From the NCBI RefSeq assembly GCF_044755465.1, contig NZ_JBIVRB010000001.1, positions 1,550,001 through 1,614,000 on the forward strand: 64,000 nt of DNA. The letters run 5' to 3'. The notes under the pieces were generated by a model that did no database searches, had not been told where the DNA came from, and saw nothing but the letters and a program-made list of their open reading frames with translations. Shown in pieces: positions 15,172-23,654 of the stretch (the stretch's first letter is position 1; every line of letters starts with the position of its first letter). The translations under genes and the position numbers were made by a program. The stretch comes from Peterkaempfera sp044755465. Its GTDB lineage: Bacteria; Actinomycetota; Actinomycetes; Streptomycetales; Streptomycetaceae.

Positions 15172-16296
15172 TCAGCGGGCGCGCTGGTAGAAGGGCAGCG
15201 CCACGACCTCGACCGGCTCGTGGCTGCCGCGCACATCGACGGCGACGGCGCTGCCGGGGGCGGCGTGCGCCGCGTCGACGTAGGCGATGGCGATCGGCCG
15301 GCCCAGGGTGGGGGACGGCGCGCCGGAGGTGACCTCGCCCACCGGCTCGCCGGTCGGGGAGACCACGGCGTAGCCGGCGCGCGGCACCCGGCGGCCGGTC
15401 GAGACCAGGCCGACCAGCACCCGCGGCGGGTGCGCCGCGGCCTCGGCGGCGGCGCGCTCCAGGGCGGCGCGGCCGACGAAGTCGCCGCCGCCGGTGGTCT
15501 TGTCGAACCGCACCACCCGGCCGAGCCCGGCGTCGAACGGGGTGGTGGCGGCGGTCAGCTCATGGCCGTACAGCGGCATGCCGGCCTCCAGGCGCAGCGT
15601 GTCGCGGCAGGACAGGCCGCAGGGGACCAGCCCGTGGCCGGCGCCGGCCTCGGTGAGGGCCTGCCACAGGTGCTCGGCGTCGGCGGGGGAGGTGAAGACC
15701 TCGAAACCGTCCTCGCCGGTGTAGCCCGTGCGGGCGAGCAGCGTCTCGCGGCCGGCCACGGTGGCGGGCAGGCAGGTGTAGTACTTCAGCCCGGCCAGGT
15801 CGGCGTCGGTGAGCCGGGCGAGGATCGCGGCGGCCTCGGGGCCCTGCACGGCGAGCAGCGCGTAGGCGTCGCGGTCGTCGCGGACGGCGGCGTCGAAGCC
15901 GGCCGCGCGGGCGGTGAGCTCGTCCAGCACCAGCTGGGCGTTGGAGGCGTTGGCGACCACCAGGAACGCCTGCTCGCCGGTGCGGTAGACGATCAGGTCG
16001 TCCAGGATGCCGCCGTCCTCGGCGCAGATCATGGTGTACCGGGCGCGGCCGTGGCCGAGCGCCGAGACGAAGCCGACCAGCGCGTGGTCCAGCGCCTCGC
16101 CGGCCTGCGGGCCGCTGACGGTGATCTCGCCCATGTGGGAGAGGTCGAACAGGCCGGCGCTGGTGCGGACGGCGTTGTGCTCCTCGCGCTCGCTGCCGTA
16201 GCGCAGCGGCATGTCCCAGCCGGCGAAGTCGGTCATGGTGGCGCCCAGGGCGCGGTGGACCGCGTCCAGTGCGGTACGGCGGGGGCCGTCGGTCAT
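15172..16296 (-). CDS. gcvT: Aminomethyltransferase, glycine cleavage system T protein
   Basis: 374 aa from the ATG at 16296, preceded by GAGGAGCACC. The frame is open far upstream but runs through the riboswitch, so this start is clear. GcvT moves the methylene group from lipoyl-GcvH to tetrahydrofolate and releases ammonia. Recognisable segments are MTDFAGWDMPLRYGSEREEH, the GcvT signature DLSHMGEI, and the C-terminal barrel with VGRAALER and GEVTSGAPSPTLG. It is the first gene behind a tandem glycine riboswitch and leads gcvT-gcvH-glyA-sdaA. Confidence 0.97.
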   Translation of the reverse strand: MTDGPRRTALDAVHRALGATMTDFAGWDMPLRYGSEREEHNAVRTSAGLFDLSHMGEITVSGPQAGEALDHALVGFVSALGHGRARYTMICAEDGGILDDLIVYRTGEQAFLVVANASNAQLVLDELTARAAGFDAAVRDDRDAYALLAVQGPEAAAILARLTDADLAGLKYYTCLPATVAGRETLLARTGYTGEDGFEVFTSPADAEHLWQALTEAGAGHGLVPCGLSCRDTLRLEAGMPLYGHELTAATTPFDAGLGRVVRFDKTTGGGDFVGRAALERAAAEAAAHPPRVLVGLVSTGRRVPRAGYAVVSPTGEPVGEVTSGAPSPTLGRPIAIAYVDAAHAAPGSAVAVDVRGSHEPVEVVALPFYQRAR

Positions 16297-16379
16297 GGTG
16301 GTGCTCCTCGGGGCGGCTGGGCTCTCGGATACGGGATCGGGTGCGGACCGGCAGGGCATGCGCGGGGGCATGCGGCGGC

Positions 16380-16620
16380 TCGGATCTCCCCATCTGTCGT
16401 CGCAACCTGAGAGCTTCACCGCGGCTACCCCGGGCAGGGGGCGGCGACGGCTTGCACCGTGGGTGGGAGCACGGCGTGGCCGTGTCCGCTTTCCAGATGT
16501 GCCTCGCCCGCGCGGTAGCTGTGCCTGAGAGATTCCGGGGAGGAGTTGCTCCTTCGGCGCCGGCGTCGCCCCTGGCGGCCTGCGGGGCAGGTCGGGGGCG
16601 GCCGGGCTCTCCCGCGCGGG
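16380..16620 (-). promoter_or_regulatory. Tandem glycine riboswitch in the gcvT leader
   Basis: On the minus strand, starting near 16620 with GCGGGAGAG, the first aptamer shows the conserved GGCGCCGAAGGAGCAACTCC and ATCTCTCAGGCAC blocks. A second aptamer shows GTGCAAGCCGTCGCC, GCTCTCAGGTTGCG and ends with GACAGATGGGGAGA near 16381. Two CTCTCAGG blocks 120 bp apart are diagnostic of the paired glycine aptamers that switch on gcv genes when glycine is abundant. The expression platform lies in the roughly 80 nt before the gcvT ATG. Confidence 0.9.
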
Positions 16621-16747
16621 TTCGAACGGCCGGTATGGAGTTGGGCGCCCATCATGACACGGCCGGGGACGGCGGCGCGAGGTCGGCCGGCACCGCTCTG
16701 ACCTGGGCCGCCGTCGCGCGCGCCGGGCGGACCACGGTACGGCGCGG

Positions 16748-16823
16748 CGGGTGACCCAAGGGGGCGACCCAAGGGGGTGACCCAAGGGGGTGACCCAAGG
16801 GGGTGACCCAAGGGGGTGACTCA
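16748..16823. repeat. 13-bp tandem repeat, six copies, upstream of the glycine riboswitch
   Basis: Units of GGGGTGACCCAAG run head to tail; the first and last are 12 bp, one has GGGGCGACC, and the last ends GACTCAG. Each unit contains the near-palindrome GGGTGACCC. The array lies about 125 bp upstream of the riboswitch start on the minus strand, in the likely promoter region of gcvT, and between divergent gcvT and sseB. It should vary in copy number between strains. Confidence 0.9.
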
Positions 16824-16987
16824 GCCGGGTGGTACAGCGGGTGACGCGGCGGGCGGCACGGCGGCCGGGCCGGGGCGGCTCCCGGTGCGCGGCGGCGCGG
16901 GCGGCTAGGGTGCGGGGCGGCTAAGGTGCGGAGGGCGGGGCGGGCCCGCCCTCCGGTGGGAACGGCGAGAACGGTGGTTCGGGGCAG

Positions 16988-17821
16988 ATGGGCTATCCGG
17001 TAGGCGGCGCACCGGTCGAGTACGAGGCGGCACAGGCCCCCGGGGCCCCGTACGCACCGCAGGCGCAGCAGCCGCTCGACGGCACGGGCTGGCCCGCCAA
17101 TGAGCTGGAGCAGGTGCTCACCGCCGCTCTGGGCGACCCCGGCGCCACCGCCCGGGTGTTCGAGGTGCTGGCCCGCAGCCAGGTCTGGGTGCCGCTGCCC
17201 AGCGGCGGCGCCCCGGAGAGCGGCGCGCTGGACCTGCCCACGATCGAGCTGGCCGGGGCGCCGTACGTCCCGGTGTTCAGCTCCGAGGAGCAGTTCCGCC
17301 GCACCGCGGGGAACATCGGCTACGCGGTGGCGCCGATGTGGGAGCTGGCCCGGGGGCTGCCGCTGGGCGTGGGCATCGCGGTCAACCCGGAGGCGCCGGT
17401 CGGCATCCCGGTGCCGCCGGAGGGCGTTGGTGAGCTGTGCCGGGGCCCGCGCGAGGACCGCTGGTCGGCGGTGCCCTCGGCCGCGCCGGGCGCCAGGGTC
17501 GGGCTGCGGGAGCCGGAGCCGTACGAGGAGCCGGTGGAGTTCCTGATGGCAGCGGCGTCCGAGCTGGCCGCGCTGCCGGTGGTGCTGAGCGCCCGGCGGG
17601 CGCTGGCGACGGTGGAGGGCGACGCACCGCTGCTCTTCGTCGGCGTGGAGCTGGACAGCTGGACCGAGCAGGACAAGGCCGTGGCCAGCGAGGCGCTGGG
17701 CCGCGCCCTGGGCGCCGTACCGCTGCCCTGGCAGGTCCGCATCGTGCTGCTGGACGTCGCCCAGGACCCGGTCGGCGACTGGATGGTGCAGCGGGTCGCG
17801 CCGTTCTACACCCGGGCCTGA
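16988..17821 (+). CDS. sseB: SseB family protein (enhanced serine sensitivity)
   Basis: 277 aa, ATG at 16988. After a Pro/Ala-rich N-terminus (about 40 residues) come an SseB N-terminal domain (VFEVLARSQVWVPLP, YVPVFSSEEQFRRT, GIAVNPEAPVGIPVPP) and an SseB C-terminal domain (AELAALPVVLSARRALATVEG onward). In E. coli, altered SseB makes cells sensitive to serine; its biochemical role is unknown. Location divergent from the glycine-cleavage/serine-dehydratase cluster supports a link with serine metabolism. Two TA-containing repeats (GCTAGGGTGCGG, GCTAAGGTGCGG, about 16904-16930) upstream may be part of its promoter. Confidence 0.85.
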   Translation: MGYPVGGAPVEYEAAQAPGAPYAPQAQQPLDGTGWPANELEQVLTAALGDPGATARVFEVLARSQVWVPLPSGGAPESGALDLPTIELAGAPYVPVFSSEEQFRRTAGNIGYAVAPMWELARGLPLGVGIAVNPEAPVGIPVPPEGVGELCRGPREDRWSAVPSAAPGARVGLREPEPYEEPVEFLMAAASELAALPVVLSARRALATVEGDAPLLFVGVELDSWTEQDKAVASEALGRALGAVPLPWQVRIVLLDVAQDPVGDWMVQRVAPFYTRA

Positions 17822-17889
17822 ACCCCCCGGCCGGTGGTATGACGCCCGGGACCGGCGGGCCGTAGGGTGCTGCCCGAGGCAGGCGGAAG

Positions 17890-18792
17890 GTGAGGTCGGA
17901 GTTGAGCGCGGGAGCAGCAGGCGGCGGCGCGCACGGACCGTGGACGCCCGGGGCGGTGGAGCGGGCGCTGCGCGAGGTGGCGCCGGGCCGCTACGACGCG
18001 TACGAAGCTCTGCTGCACGCACTGGCCGACGGGCAGCTCTGGATGCTGCTCTGGCAGGGCGAACCGGGCCGCCCCGACGCGCAGTACGGGAACATGGAGG
18101 TCGGCGGCCACGGCTATGTGCCCTGTGTGACCTCCCCCGAGCAGCTCGCCGCGAGCGGCTGGAGCCGCGCCCACGAGCGGATCTCCGGCCGGGAGATCGC
18201 CGCCTCGCTCTACCCCGACCGCTGGGGGCTCTGGCTGGACCCGCACGCGCCCGGCGGTGGCGTCGGCGTGCCCTGGGCCGACCTGCGGCGGATCGCGGCC
18301 GGCCTGGACCGGCTGCCGGCCGGTCCGCTGGTGCTGGGCGAGCCCACCGTGCGGGCGCCGCACTTCTACGCACTGCTGACCCAGCAGGCGTACGGCACGC
18401 CGGTGGTGCGGGCGCTGCGCCGCGCCTGGGTGCGGCCGGTGGTCGGTGAGCCGTATCTGGCGATCGGCCTGGACCTCTACGACACCGGGCCGCAGGCGGT
18501 GGAGGCGGTGCGCGACATGCTTCAGCGCTGCGTGGCGGGGGCGCCGCAGGGGCTGGCGGTCTCCATGGTGGCGATGGCGGACGAGTACGACCCGGTGGCG
18601 ATGTGGATGGCGGCCTATGCCCCGCCCTTCTTCGACCGGGAGATTTTCACCGGCGCGGCCCGGCCGAGCGTCCCGCCGCCGAGTGCCCCACCGCCCGGTT
18701 ACGGCTATCCGCAGCCGGGCCCGCAGTACGGCTATCCGTCGGCCGGATATCCGCAGCAGCAGCCGCAGTGGCCGGGCTATCCGCCGCGCTGA
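17890..18792 (+). CDS. Second SseB-family protein with a Gly-Tyr-Pro-Gln C-terminal tail
   Basis: 300 aa from the GTG at 17890; a TTG at 17902 behind AGGTCGGAG is an alternative start. It lies 68 bp after sseB on the same strand and shares its layout: an N-terminal part with WMLLWQG, GYVPCVTSPEQLAASGW and GLWLDPHAPGGGVGVPWADL, and a C-terminal part with RAWVRPVVGEPYLAIGLDLY and MLQRCVAGAPQGLAVSM. The last 35 residues are low-complexity (repeats of GYP and PQ). Such tails are often disordered and mediate self-association. The two genes look like an operon and a duplication. Exact function is unknown. Confidence 0.75.
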   Translation: MRSELSAGAAGGGAHGPWTPGAVERALREVAPGRYDAYEALLHALADGQLWMLLWQGEPGRPDAQYGNMEVGGHGYVPCVTSPEQLAASGWSRAHERISGREIAASLYPDRWGLWLDPHAPGGGVGVPWADLRRIAAGLDRLPAGPLVLGEPTVRAPHFYALLTQQAYGTPVVRALRRAWVRPVVGEPYLAIGLDLYDTGPQAVEAVRDMLQRCVAGAPQGLAVSMVAMADEYDPVAMWMAAYAPPFFDREIFTGAARPSVPPPSAPPPGYGYPQPGPQYGYPSAGYPQQQPQWPGYPPR

Positions 18793-18881
18793 CGGCTCCT
18801 CAACTCCCTTATACGAGGCGGCGTCCGAGCTGACGGACGCCCAGTTCCGCCCGCCTGGAGCCGGAGTGCCGCCCACCGCTT

Positions 18882-18928
18882 CTACCGGCGGGTAGCAAGC
18901 TGTGACGGCATGGGCTACCGGGCGGTAG
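18882..18928. promoter_or_regulatory. Two related inverted repeats, possible regulator-binding sites
   Basis: CTACCGGCGGGTAG (18882-18895) and CTACCGGGCGGTAG (18915-18928) both have CTACC/GGTAG arms and are spaced 33 bp centre to centre, about three helical turns. This arrangement resembles cooperative operator pairs of TetR-like regulators. They lie 677-722 bp before the first ABC gene, so the controlled gene is uncertain. Confidence 0.45.
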
Positions 18929-19369
18929 GAGAATCCGCCGGGCGTCCATACTCTGGGCATCAGTTGAGGTTCTTCAATGACATGCGCGGGTAAGACTGGC
19001 GCGAGGCCGTGGCGTCCCCTCTGTACGGGTTTCGGGTCTACTCGCGTCCTCCTGCGATGTGTGCGGGGCATTGCAGCTGTGTGAAGACGGCTATTCGCAG
19101 GTGTCGGGTGTGCATGCATGCAGATCACAGTTGCGCAAACATCGCCGGGGGGGTCTGGCGCACCGCTATTCGGACGAAGCAGAGTTGCGCCGCAACGCGG
19201 GAGTCGAGGTCGCCTCACGCGGTACATCCACCGTCGAAGCGCCGTACCAGTGGTCCCCACCAGGGTCCGCCGGTATGTCCGGGACACAACCGTCCCCGCG
19301 CCGAGCGAACGCCGTCCCACCGGGTCCGGCCGCCGGGTGAGCAATGCTGCCCGCAGCCAGAAGGCCCGT

Positions 19370-19470
19370 GCTCCATGCACTGAAGCACCATGCAGCTCAA
19401 GCACCACACCAGCTCAAGCACCATGAAGCTCCACGCATTTGAAGCACCGTCCGCTGAAGCTCCATCCGCA
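19370..19470. repeat. Degenerate 15-17-bp repeats upstream of the peptide ABC operon
   Basis: AGCTCAAGCACCA occurs exactly twice (19394-19406, 19411-19423), with decayed relatives (GAAGCACCATG, GAAGCTCCACG, GAAGCACCGTC, GAAGCTCCATC) around it, about five units in all. It ends about 135 bp before the first ABC gene. Confidence 0.65.
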
Positions 19471-19604
19471 ACGCCGCACCACGCACCCAGGCACCAACCG
19501 TGAACTGCGACCGCACCCGGTCGGCCCCGTCATCACCGGGCCCTTCCGGACGGCGGTCTGGGCACCGCGTGCCGGTCACCGCCGGCTAGGGGGTCTCTAC
19601 CGAT

Positions 19605-20603
19605 ATGACTGCTCCACTGCACGACAGCGGAACCTCGACCATCGAGGTTCCCGAGCAACTGCCAGAGGTGCAGGGGAAGAAGAAGATCGAGGGCCGATCG
19701 CCCGGCCGTATCGCCTGGGACCGCCTCAAGCGGGACAAGGTGGCCCTGAGCGGCGGCGTGGTCGTCCTGGTGCTGATCCTGGCGGCGGTCTTCGCCCCGG
19801 TGCTCACCCACTTCCTGGGGCACCCGCCGGACGATCCCCACCCGGAGCTGATCGACCCCAACCTCGGCATCCCCAAGGGCGCTTTCGGCGGGATGAGCCG
19901 GGACTTCCTGCTCGGCGCAGACCCGACCTTCGGGCGCGACGTCTTCAGCCGCATCCTCTACGGCGCCCGCATCTCGCTGGTGGTGGCCTTCCTGGCGGCC
20001 ACGGTGTCCGTGGTCATCGGCGTGCTGATGGGCACCGCCGCCGGCTACTTCGGTGGCTGGGTGGACACGGTGATCAGCAGAATCATGGACCTGCTGCTGG
20101 CCTTCCCGCAGCTGCTTTTCGCGATCGCCCTGGTCTCGGTCATGCCGGACAGCCTGCTCGGTCTGAGCGGCACCGGCGTCCGGATGGCGGTCCTGATCGT
20201 GGTGATCGGCTTCTTCGGCTGGCCGTACATCGGCCGCATCGTGCGCGGCCAGGCGCTCTCGCTCCGCGAGCGGGAGTTCGTCGACGCCGCCAAGAGCCTG
20301 GGCGCGGGCAGCGTCCACATCGTGCTCCGCGAACTGCTGCCCAACCTGGTCGCCCCGGTCCTGGTGTACGCCACGCTGATCATCCCGACCAACATCCTCA
20401 CCGAGGCCGCACTGAGCTTCCTGGGCGCGGGCGTGAAGCCGCCGACGCCGTCCTGGGGCCAGATGCTCTCCGACGCGGTCCACATCTACCAGGCGGACCC
20501 GACCTACATGGTGGTCCCCGGCCTGGCGATCTTCATCACGGTGCTCGCGTTCAACCTCTTCGGTGACGGCTTGAGGGACGCCCTCGACCCGAAGGGCAAC
20601 TGA
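19605..20603 (+). CDS. Peptide ABC transporter permease (DppC/OppC-like)
   Basis: 332 aa, ATG at 19605 behind CTAGGGGG. An inner-membrane permease half of an oligo/dipeptide importer. It has an N-terminal cytoplasmic segment, a first transmembrane helix (GGVVVLVLILAAVFAPVL) and the OppC N-terminal type, then a five-helix core with the EAA loop contacting the ATPases (EFVDAAKSLGAG, then VLRELLPNLVAPVLV). It is the first of five genes: permease, binding protein, permease, ATPase, ATPase. Streptomyces uses importers of this class for nutrient and signalling peptides; which peptides cannot be told. Confidence 0.93.
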   Translation: MTAPLHDSGTSTIEVPEQLPEVQGKKKIEGRSPGRIAWDRLKRDKVALSGGVVVLVLILAAVFAPVLTHFLGHPPDDPHPELIDPNLGIPKGAFGGMSRDFLLGADPTFGRDVFSRILYGARISLVVAFLAATVSVVIGVLMGTAAGYFGGWVDTVISRIMDLLLAFPQLLFAIALVSVMPDSLLGLSGTGVRMAVLIVVIGFFGWPYIGRIVRGQALSLREREFVDAAKSLGAGSVHIVLRELLPNLVAPVLVYATLIIPTNILTEAALSFLGAGVKPPTPSWGQMLSDAVHIYQADPTYMVVPGLAIFITVLAFNLFGDGLRDALDPKGN

Positions 20604-20745
20604 CCGTCCCACGAACCATTCCCGTCCGCCCGATGCGGGTCCCGGTACCACCGGGCCACGCGGACACCCAGCAGGCTCGCTCCGGCTCCTGCGGCAACCG
20701 GCGGCCCACATCCAGGGCCGCGACTACCTCGGAGGATCGACAGCA

Positions 20746-22536
20746 GTGATGATTCGCAGCAGCAGAACCCTCGCAGCGGCCGGACTGGTCGCCGCCCTCA
20801 CGCTCACGGCCTCCGCCTGCGGCGGCTCCAAGGGTGGCGACTCGGGCTCCAAGGCCAGCGACGGCAAGACGTCGTCCAGCGCCGGAGCCGGCTTCGACGC
20901 CGCGGTGGGCAAGGTCGTCAACGCGTCCGACAAGACCGGCGGCACGCTCAACCTGTGGAGCAGCCAGGACGCCGACTCCTGGGACCCGGCGCGCGGCTAC
21001 TACGCCTTCGTCTGGAACATGGAGCGCTTCTACTCCCGCACCCTGCTGGCGTACGACTCCAAGCCGGGCAAGGACGGCCTCCAGCTGGTGCCCGACCTGG
21101 CCTCCGCCGCACCGGAGATCTCCGCCGACGGCAAGACCTACACCTTCAAGCTGAAGGAGGGCCTGAAGTTCGAGGACGGCTCTCCGATCACCTCGAAGGA
21201 CATCAAGTACGGCGTCGAGCGGGTCTTCGCCCAGGACGTCATCAGCGGTGGTCCGACCTACCTCGTCCAGTCGCTGGACCAGGGCCAGAAGTACCCCGGC
21301 CCGTACAAGGACAAGGACCCGAACAAGCTCGGCCTGAAGTCGGTGCAGACCCCCGACGACCAGACCATCATCTTCAAGCTGGCCAAGGCCGACTCGTCCT
21401 TCCCGTACCTGCTGGCCATGGGCAGCGCCGCGCCCGTCCCGCAGAAGCTGGACACCGGCGCCAAGTACGGCAGCCACCCGGTCTCCTCCGGCCCGTACAA
21501 GTTCCAGTCGTACGAGCCCGGCAAGTCGCTGACCTTGGTCCGCAACGACCAGTGGGACCCGAAGACCGACCCGTTCCGCAAGGCCCTGCCGGACAAGATC
21601 AACCTCACCATCACCACCAACCCGGACGACATGGACGCCCGGCTGCTGGCGGGCACGGCCGACCTGGACATCGGCCAGACCGGTGTCTCGCAGGACGCGC
21701 AGATCAAGATCCTGCAGGACCCCAAGCTCAAGGCCAACACGGACGACCCGTTCAACGGCTTCATCCGCTACATCTCGATCGTGCCGAAGGTCGCCCCCTT
21801 CGACAACGAGCACTGCCGCAAGGCCGTCCTGTACGCGGCCGACCCGACCGCCCTGCAGACCGCGCGCGGCGGCCCGACGGCCGGCGCGATCTACGGCAAC
21901 ATGCTCCCGCCGAACATCCTCGGCTCGGACGACTACGACCCGTTCGGTCTGACCGGCGGCAAGTCCCAGGTCGACAAGGCCAAGGACGAGCTCAAGCAGT
22001 GCGGCAAGCCCAACGGGTTCAAGACCACCATCGCCGTCCGTAACAACAAGGACAAGGAGGTGAACAGCGCCGTCGCGTTGCAGAACGCGCTGAAGACCGT
22101 CGGCATCGACGCCGCCATCGACCAGTACGACGGCAAGCTGATCTCCTCCGTCATCGGCGCGCCGGACGTCGTCCACAAGAAGGGCTACGGCCTGATCGTC
22201 ATGGGCTGGGGCGCCGACTACCCGAACGGCTCCGGCTTCCTCCAGCCGCTGGTGGATGGCCGCTTCATCGCCTCCAACGGCAACAACAACTTCTCCGAGA
22301 TCAACGACCCGGAGATCAACGCCACGTTCGACAAGGCCGCCGCGGAGACCGACCCGGCCAAGGCCGCCGATCTCTACAAGGAGATCAACCACAAGGTCGT
22401 CGACGGTGCCTACTACCTGCCGGTGGTGGCGGACCGGGCGCTCAACTACCGCAACCCGCGCCTGACCAACGTCTACGTCCACGAGGCCTTCGGCATGGTC
22501 GACTTCCAGGCCCTCGGCACCAGCGACGGCAAGTGA
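20746..22536 (+). CDS. Peptide ABC transporter substrate-binding lipoprotein (SBP family 5)
   Basis: 596 aa from the GTG at 20746, 10 nt after GGAGG; an ATG follows directly at 20749 and is equally possible. The signal peptide ends in a lipobox (LTASAC, then GGSKGG), so the protein is anchored outside the membrane. The body shows the family 5 pattern: GGTLNLWSSQDADSWDP near the start, the signature region TYTFKLKEGLKFEDGSPITSKD split by natural variation, and a C-terminal lobe containing VMGWGADYPNGSGFLQPL. It captures peptides and delivers them to the permease pair. A large stem-loop lies between this gene and the next. Confidence 0.94.
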   Translation: MMIRSSRTLAAAGLVAALTLTASACGGSKGGDSGSKASDGKTSSSAGAGFDAAVGKVVNASDKTGGTLNLWSSQDADSWDPARGYYAFVWNMERFYSRTLLAYDSKPGKDGLQLVPDLASAAPEISADGKTYTFKLKEGLKFEDGSPITSKDIKYGVERVFAQDVISGGPTYLVQSLDQGQKYPGPYKDKDPNKLGLKSVQTPDDQTIIFKLAKADSSFPYLLAMGSAAPVPQKLDTGAKYGSHPVSSGPYKFQSYEPGKSLTLVRNDQWDPKTDPFRKALPDKINLTITTNPDDMDARLLAGTADLDIGQTGVSQDAQIKILQDPKLKANTDDPFNGFIRYISIVPKVAPFDNEHCRKAVLYAADPTALQTARGGPTAGAIYGNMLPPNILGSDDYDPFGLTGGKSQVDKAKDELKQCGKPNGFKTTIAVRNNKDKEVNSAVALQNALKTVGIDAAIDQYDGKLISSVIGAPDVVHKKGYGLIVMGWGADYPNGSGFLQPLVDGRFIASNGNNNFSEINDPEINATFDKAAAETDPAKAADLYKEINHKVVDGAYYLPVVADRALNYRNPRLTNVYVHEAFGMVDFQALGTSDGK

Positions 22537-22593
22537 CCCGCCGTCCACCCCTGTAGTTCGCACAGCTAGTCCGAAGGGCAGGTGAAGGCCTTA

Positions 22594-22640
22594 CCGGGGC
22601 CGCCGCAGGACTCCTACCGGAGTCCGGGCGGCGGCCCCGG
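22594..22640 (+). terminator. Very stable stem-loop between binding-protein and permease genes
   Basis: Left arm 22594-22606 pairs perfectly with 22628-22640, then after a small asymmetric bulge GGACTCC (22608-22614) pairs with GGAGTCC (22619-22625) around a TACC loop: 20 bp in all. It lies 57 bp after the binding-protein stop and 15 bp before the permease GTG. It may stabilise the upstream message or attenuate transcription so that the binding protein exceeds the membrane parts. Confidence 0.75.
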
Positions 22641-22655
22641 GCGGGGCCGAGCGCA

Positions 22656-23654
22656 GTGCTCGTGTATCTCATCCGACGGCTCGTCAACGTCGCCGTCCTG
22701 CTGCTGGTGGTCTCCGCGATCACCTTCGGCATCTTCTTCATGGTGCCGAAGCTCACCGGTAGCGATCCGGCCCTGTACTACGTCGGAAAGATCGCCGACA
22801 AGGCCGCTGTCGAAGGCATCCGCCACAAGATGGGCCTCGACAAACCGATCATCGAGCAGTATGGCCTGTTCCTGAAGGGCATCTTCGCGGGACGCGACTA
22901 CAGCCAGGGCGCGGACATCACGCACTGCGCGGCGCCGTGCCTCGGCTACTCCTTCAAGACCGAGCAGGAGGTGTGGCCGCTGCTGCTGAACCGGCTCCCG
23001 GTCACCGCCTCGCTCGCCGCCGGCGCCTCGGTGCTCTGGCTGGTGCTGGGCACCGCGACCGGTGTCGTCTCCGCGCTGCGCCGCCGCACCGTCCTGGACC
23101 GCGTCACCATGGTGACCGCCCTGGCCGGCGTCTCGCTGCCGATCTACTTCACCGGCCTGCTGGTGCTGTCGGTCTTCGTCCACACCCTGGGCTGGTTCCC
23201 CAACGACTACGTCGCCATCACCGACGACCCGGTCGCCTGGGCGCAGAACCTGATCCTGCCCTGGATCACCCTGGCCTTCCTCTACGCGGCCACCTACGCC
23301 CGGCTCACCCGGGCCACGCTGCTGGAAGTGCTGGGCGAGGACTACATCCGCACCGCGCGGGCCAAGGGGCTCAAGGAGCGGACCGTCATCGGCAAGCACG
23401 CCCTGCGCTCCACGATGACGCCGATCCTCACCATCTTCGGCCTGGACATCGGCGCGCTGATCGGCGGCGCCGTCCTCACCGAGTCCACCTTCAACCTGCG
23501 CGGCCTGGGCTATGAGGCCGTTCAGGCGATCGCCCAGAGCGATCTGCCGGTGATCATGGGTGTCACGCTCTTCGCCGCTTTCTTCATCGTCATGGCCAAC
23601 CTGCTGGTTGACCTCCTCTACGCCGTCGTCGACCCCCGGGTGAGGATCGGATGA
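22656..23654 (+). CDS. Peptide ABC transporter permease (DppB/OppB-like)
   Basis: 332 aa, GTG at 22656 (VLVYLIRRLVNVAVLLLVV). The N-terminal helix, periplasmic loop and following helices are typical of OppB-type permeases; the EAA loop is GEDYIRTARAKGLKERTVI. Its stop overlaps the start of the first ATPase gene (ATGA). There is no obvious Shine-Dalgarno in front, because the intercistronic stem-loop ends 15 bp before the start, which suggests weak or structure-controlled translation. Confidence 0.93.
   Translation: MLVYLIRRLVNVAVLLLVVSAITFGIFFMVPKLTGSDPALYYVGKIADKAAVEGIRHKMGLDKPIIEQYGLFLKGIFAGRDYSQGADITHCAAPCLGYSFKTEQEVWPLLLNRLPVTASLAAGASVLWLVLGTATGVVSALRRRTVLDRVTMVTALAGVSLPIYFTGLLVLSVFVHTLGWFPNDYVAITDDPVAWAQNLILPWITLAFLYAATYARLTRATLLEVLGEDYIRTARAKGLKERTVIGKHALRSTMTPILTIFGLDIGALIGGAVLTESTFNLRGLGYEAVQAIAQSDLPVIMGVTLFAAFFIVMANLLVDLLYAVVDPRVRIG

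Larger units (their letters stand above)
18793..19604. other. 812-bp intergenic region ahead of the peptide ABC operon
   Basis: No convincing gene on either strand: the open frames here have no family character. The left part holds paired palindromes (18882-18928), and the right part a degenerate repeat (about 19370-19470). The middle (19000-19340) is somewhat less GC-rich and could be a decayed gene or a long regulatory leader. Any promoter for the ABC operon must lie here. Confidence 0.5.

Noticed and set aside
16748..16823. Tandem 13-bp units considered as a CRISPR array
   Set aside because: There are no spacers, units are directly adjacent, and no cas genes are near.
19009..19383. A 124-codon frame in the gap before the peptide importer
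   Set aside because: No ribosome binding site, Cys/His/Arg-rich odd composition and no recognisable motif.
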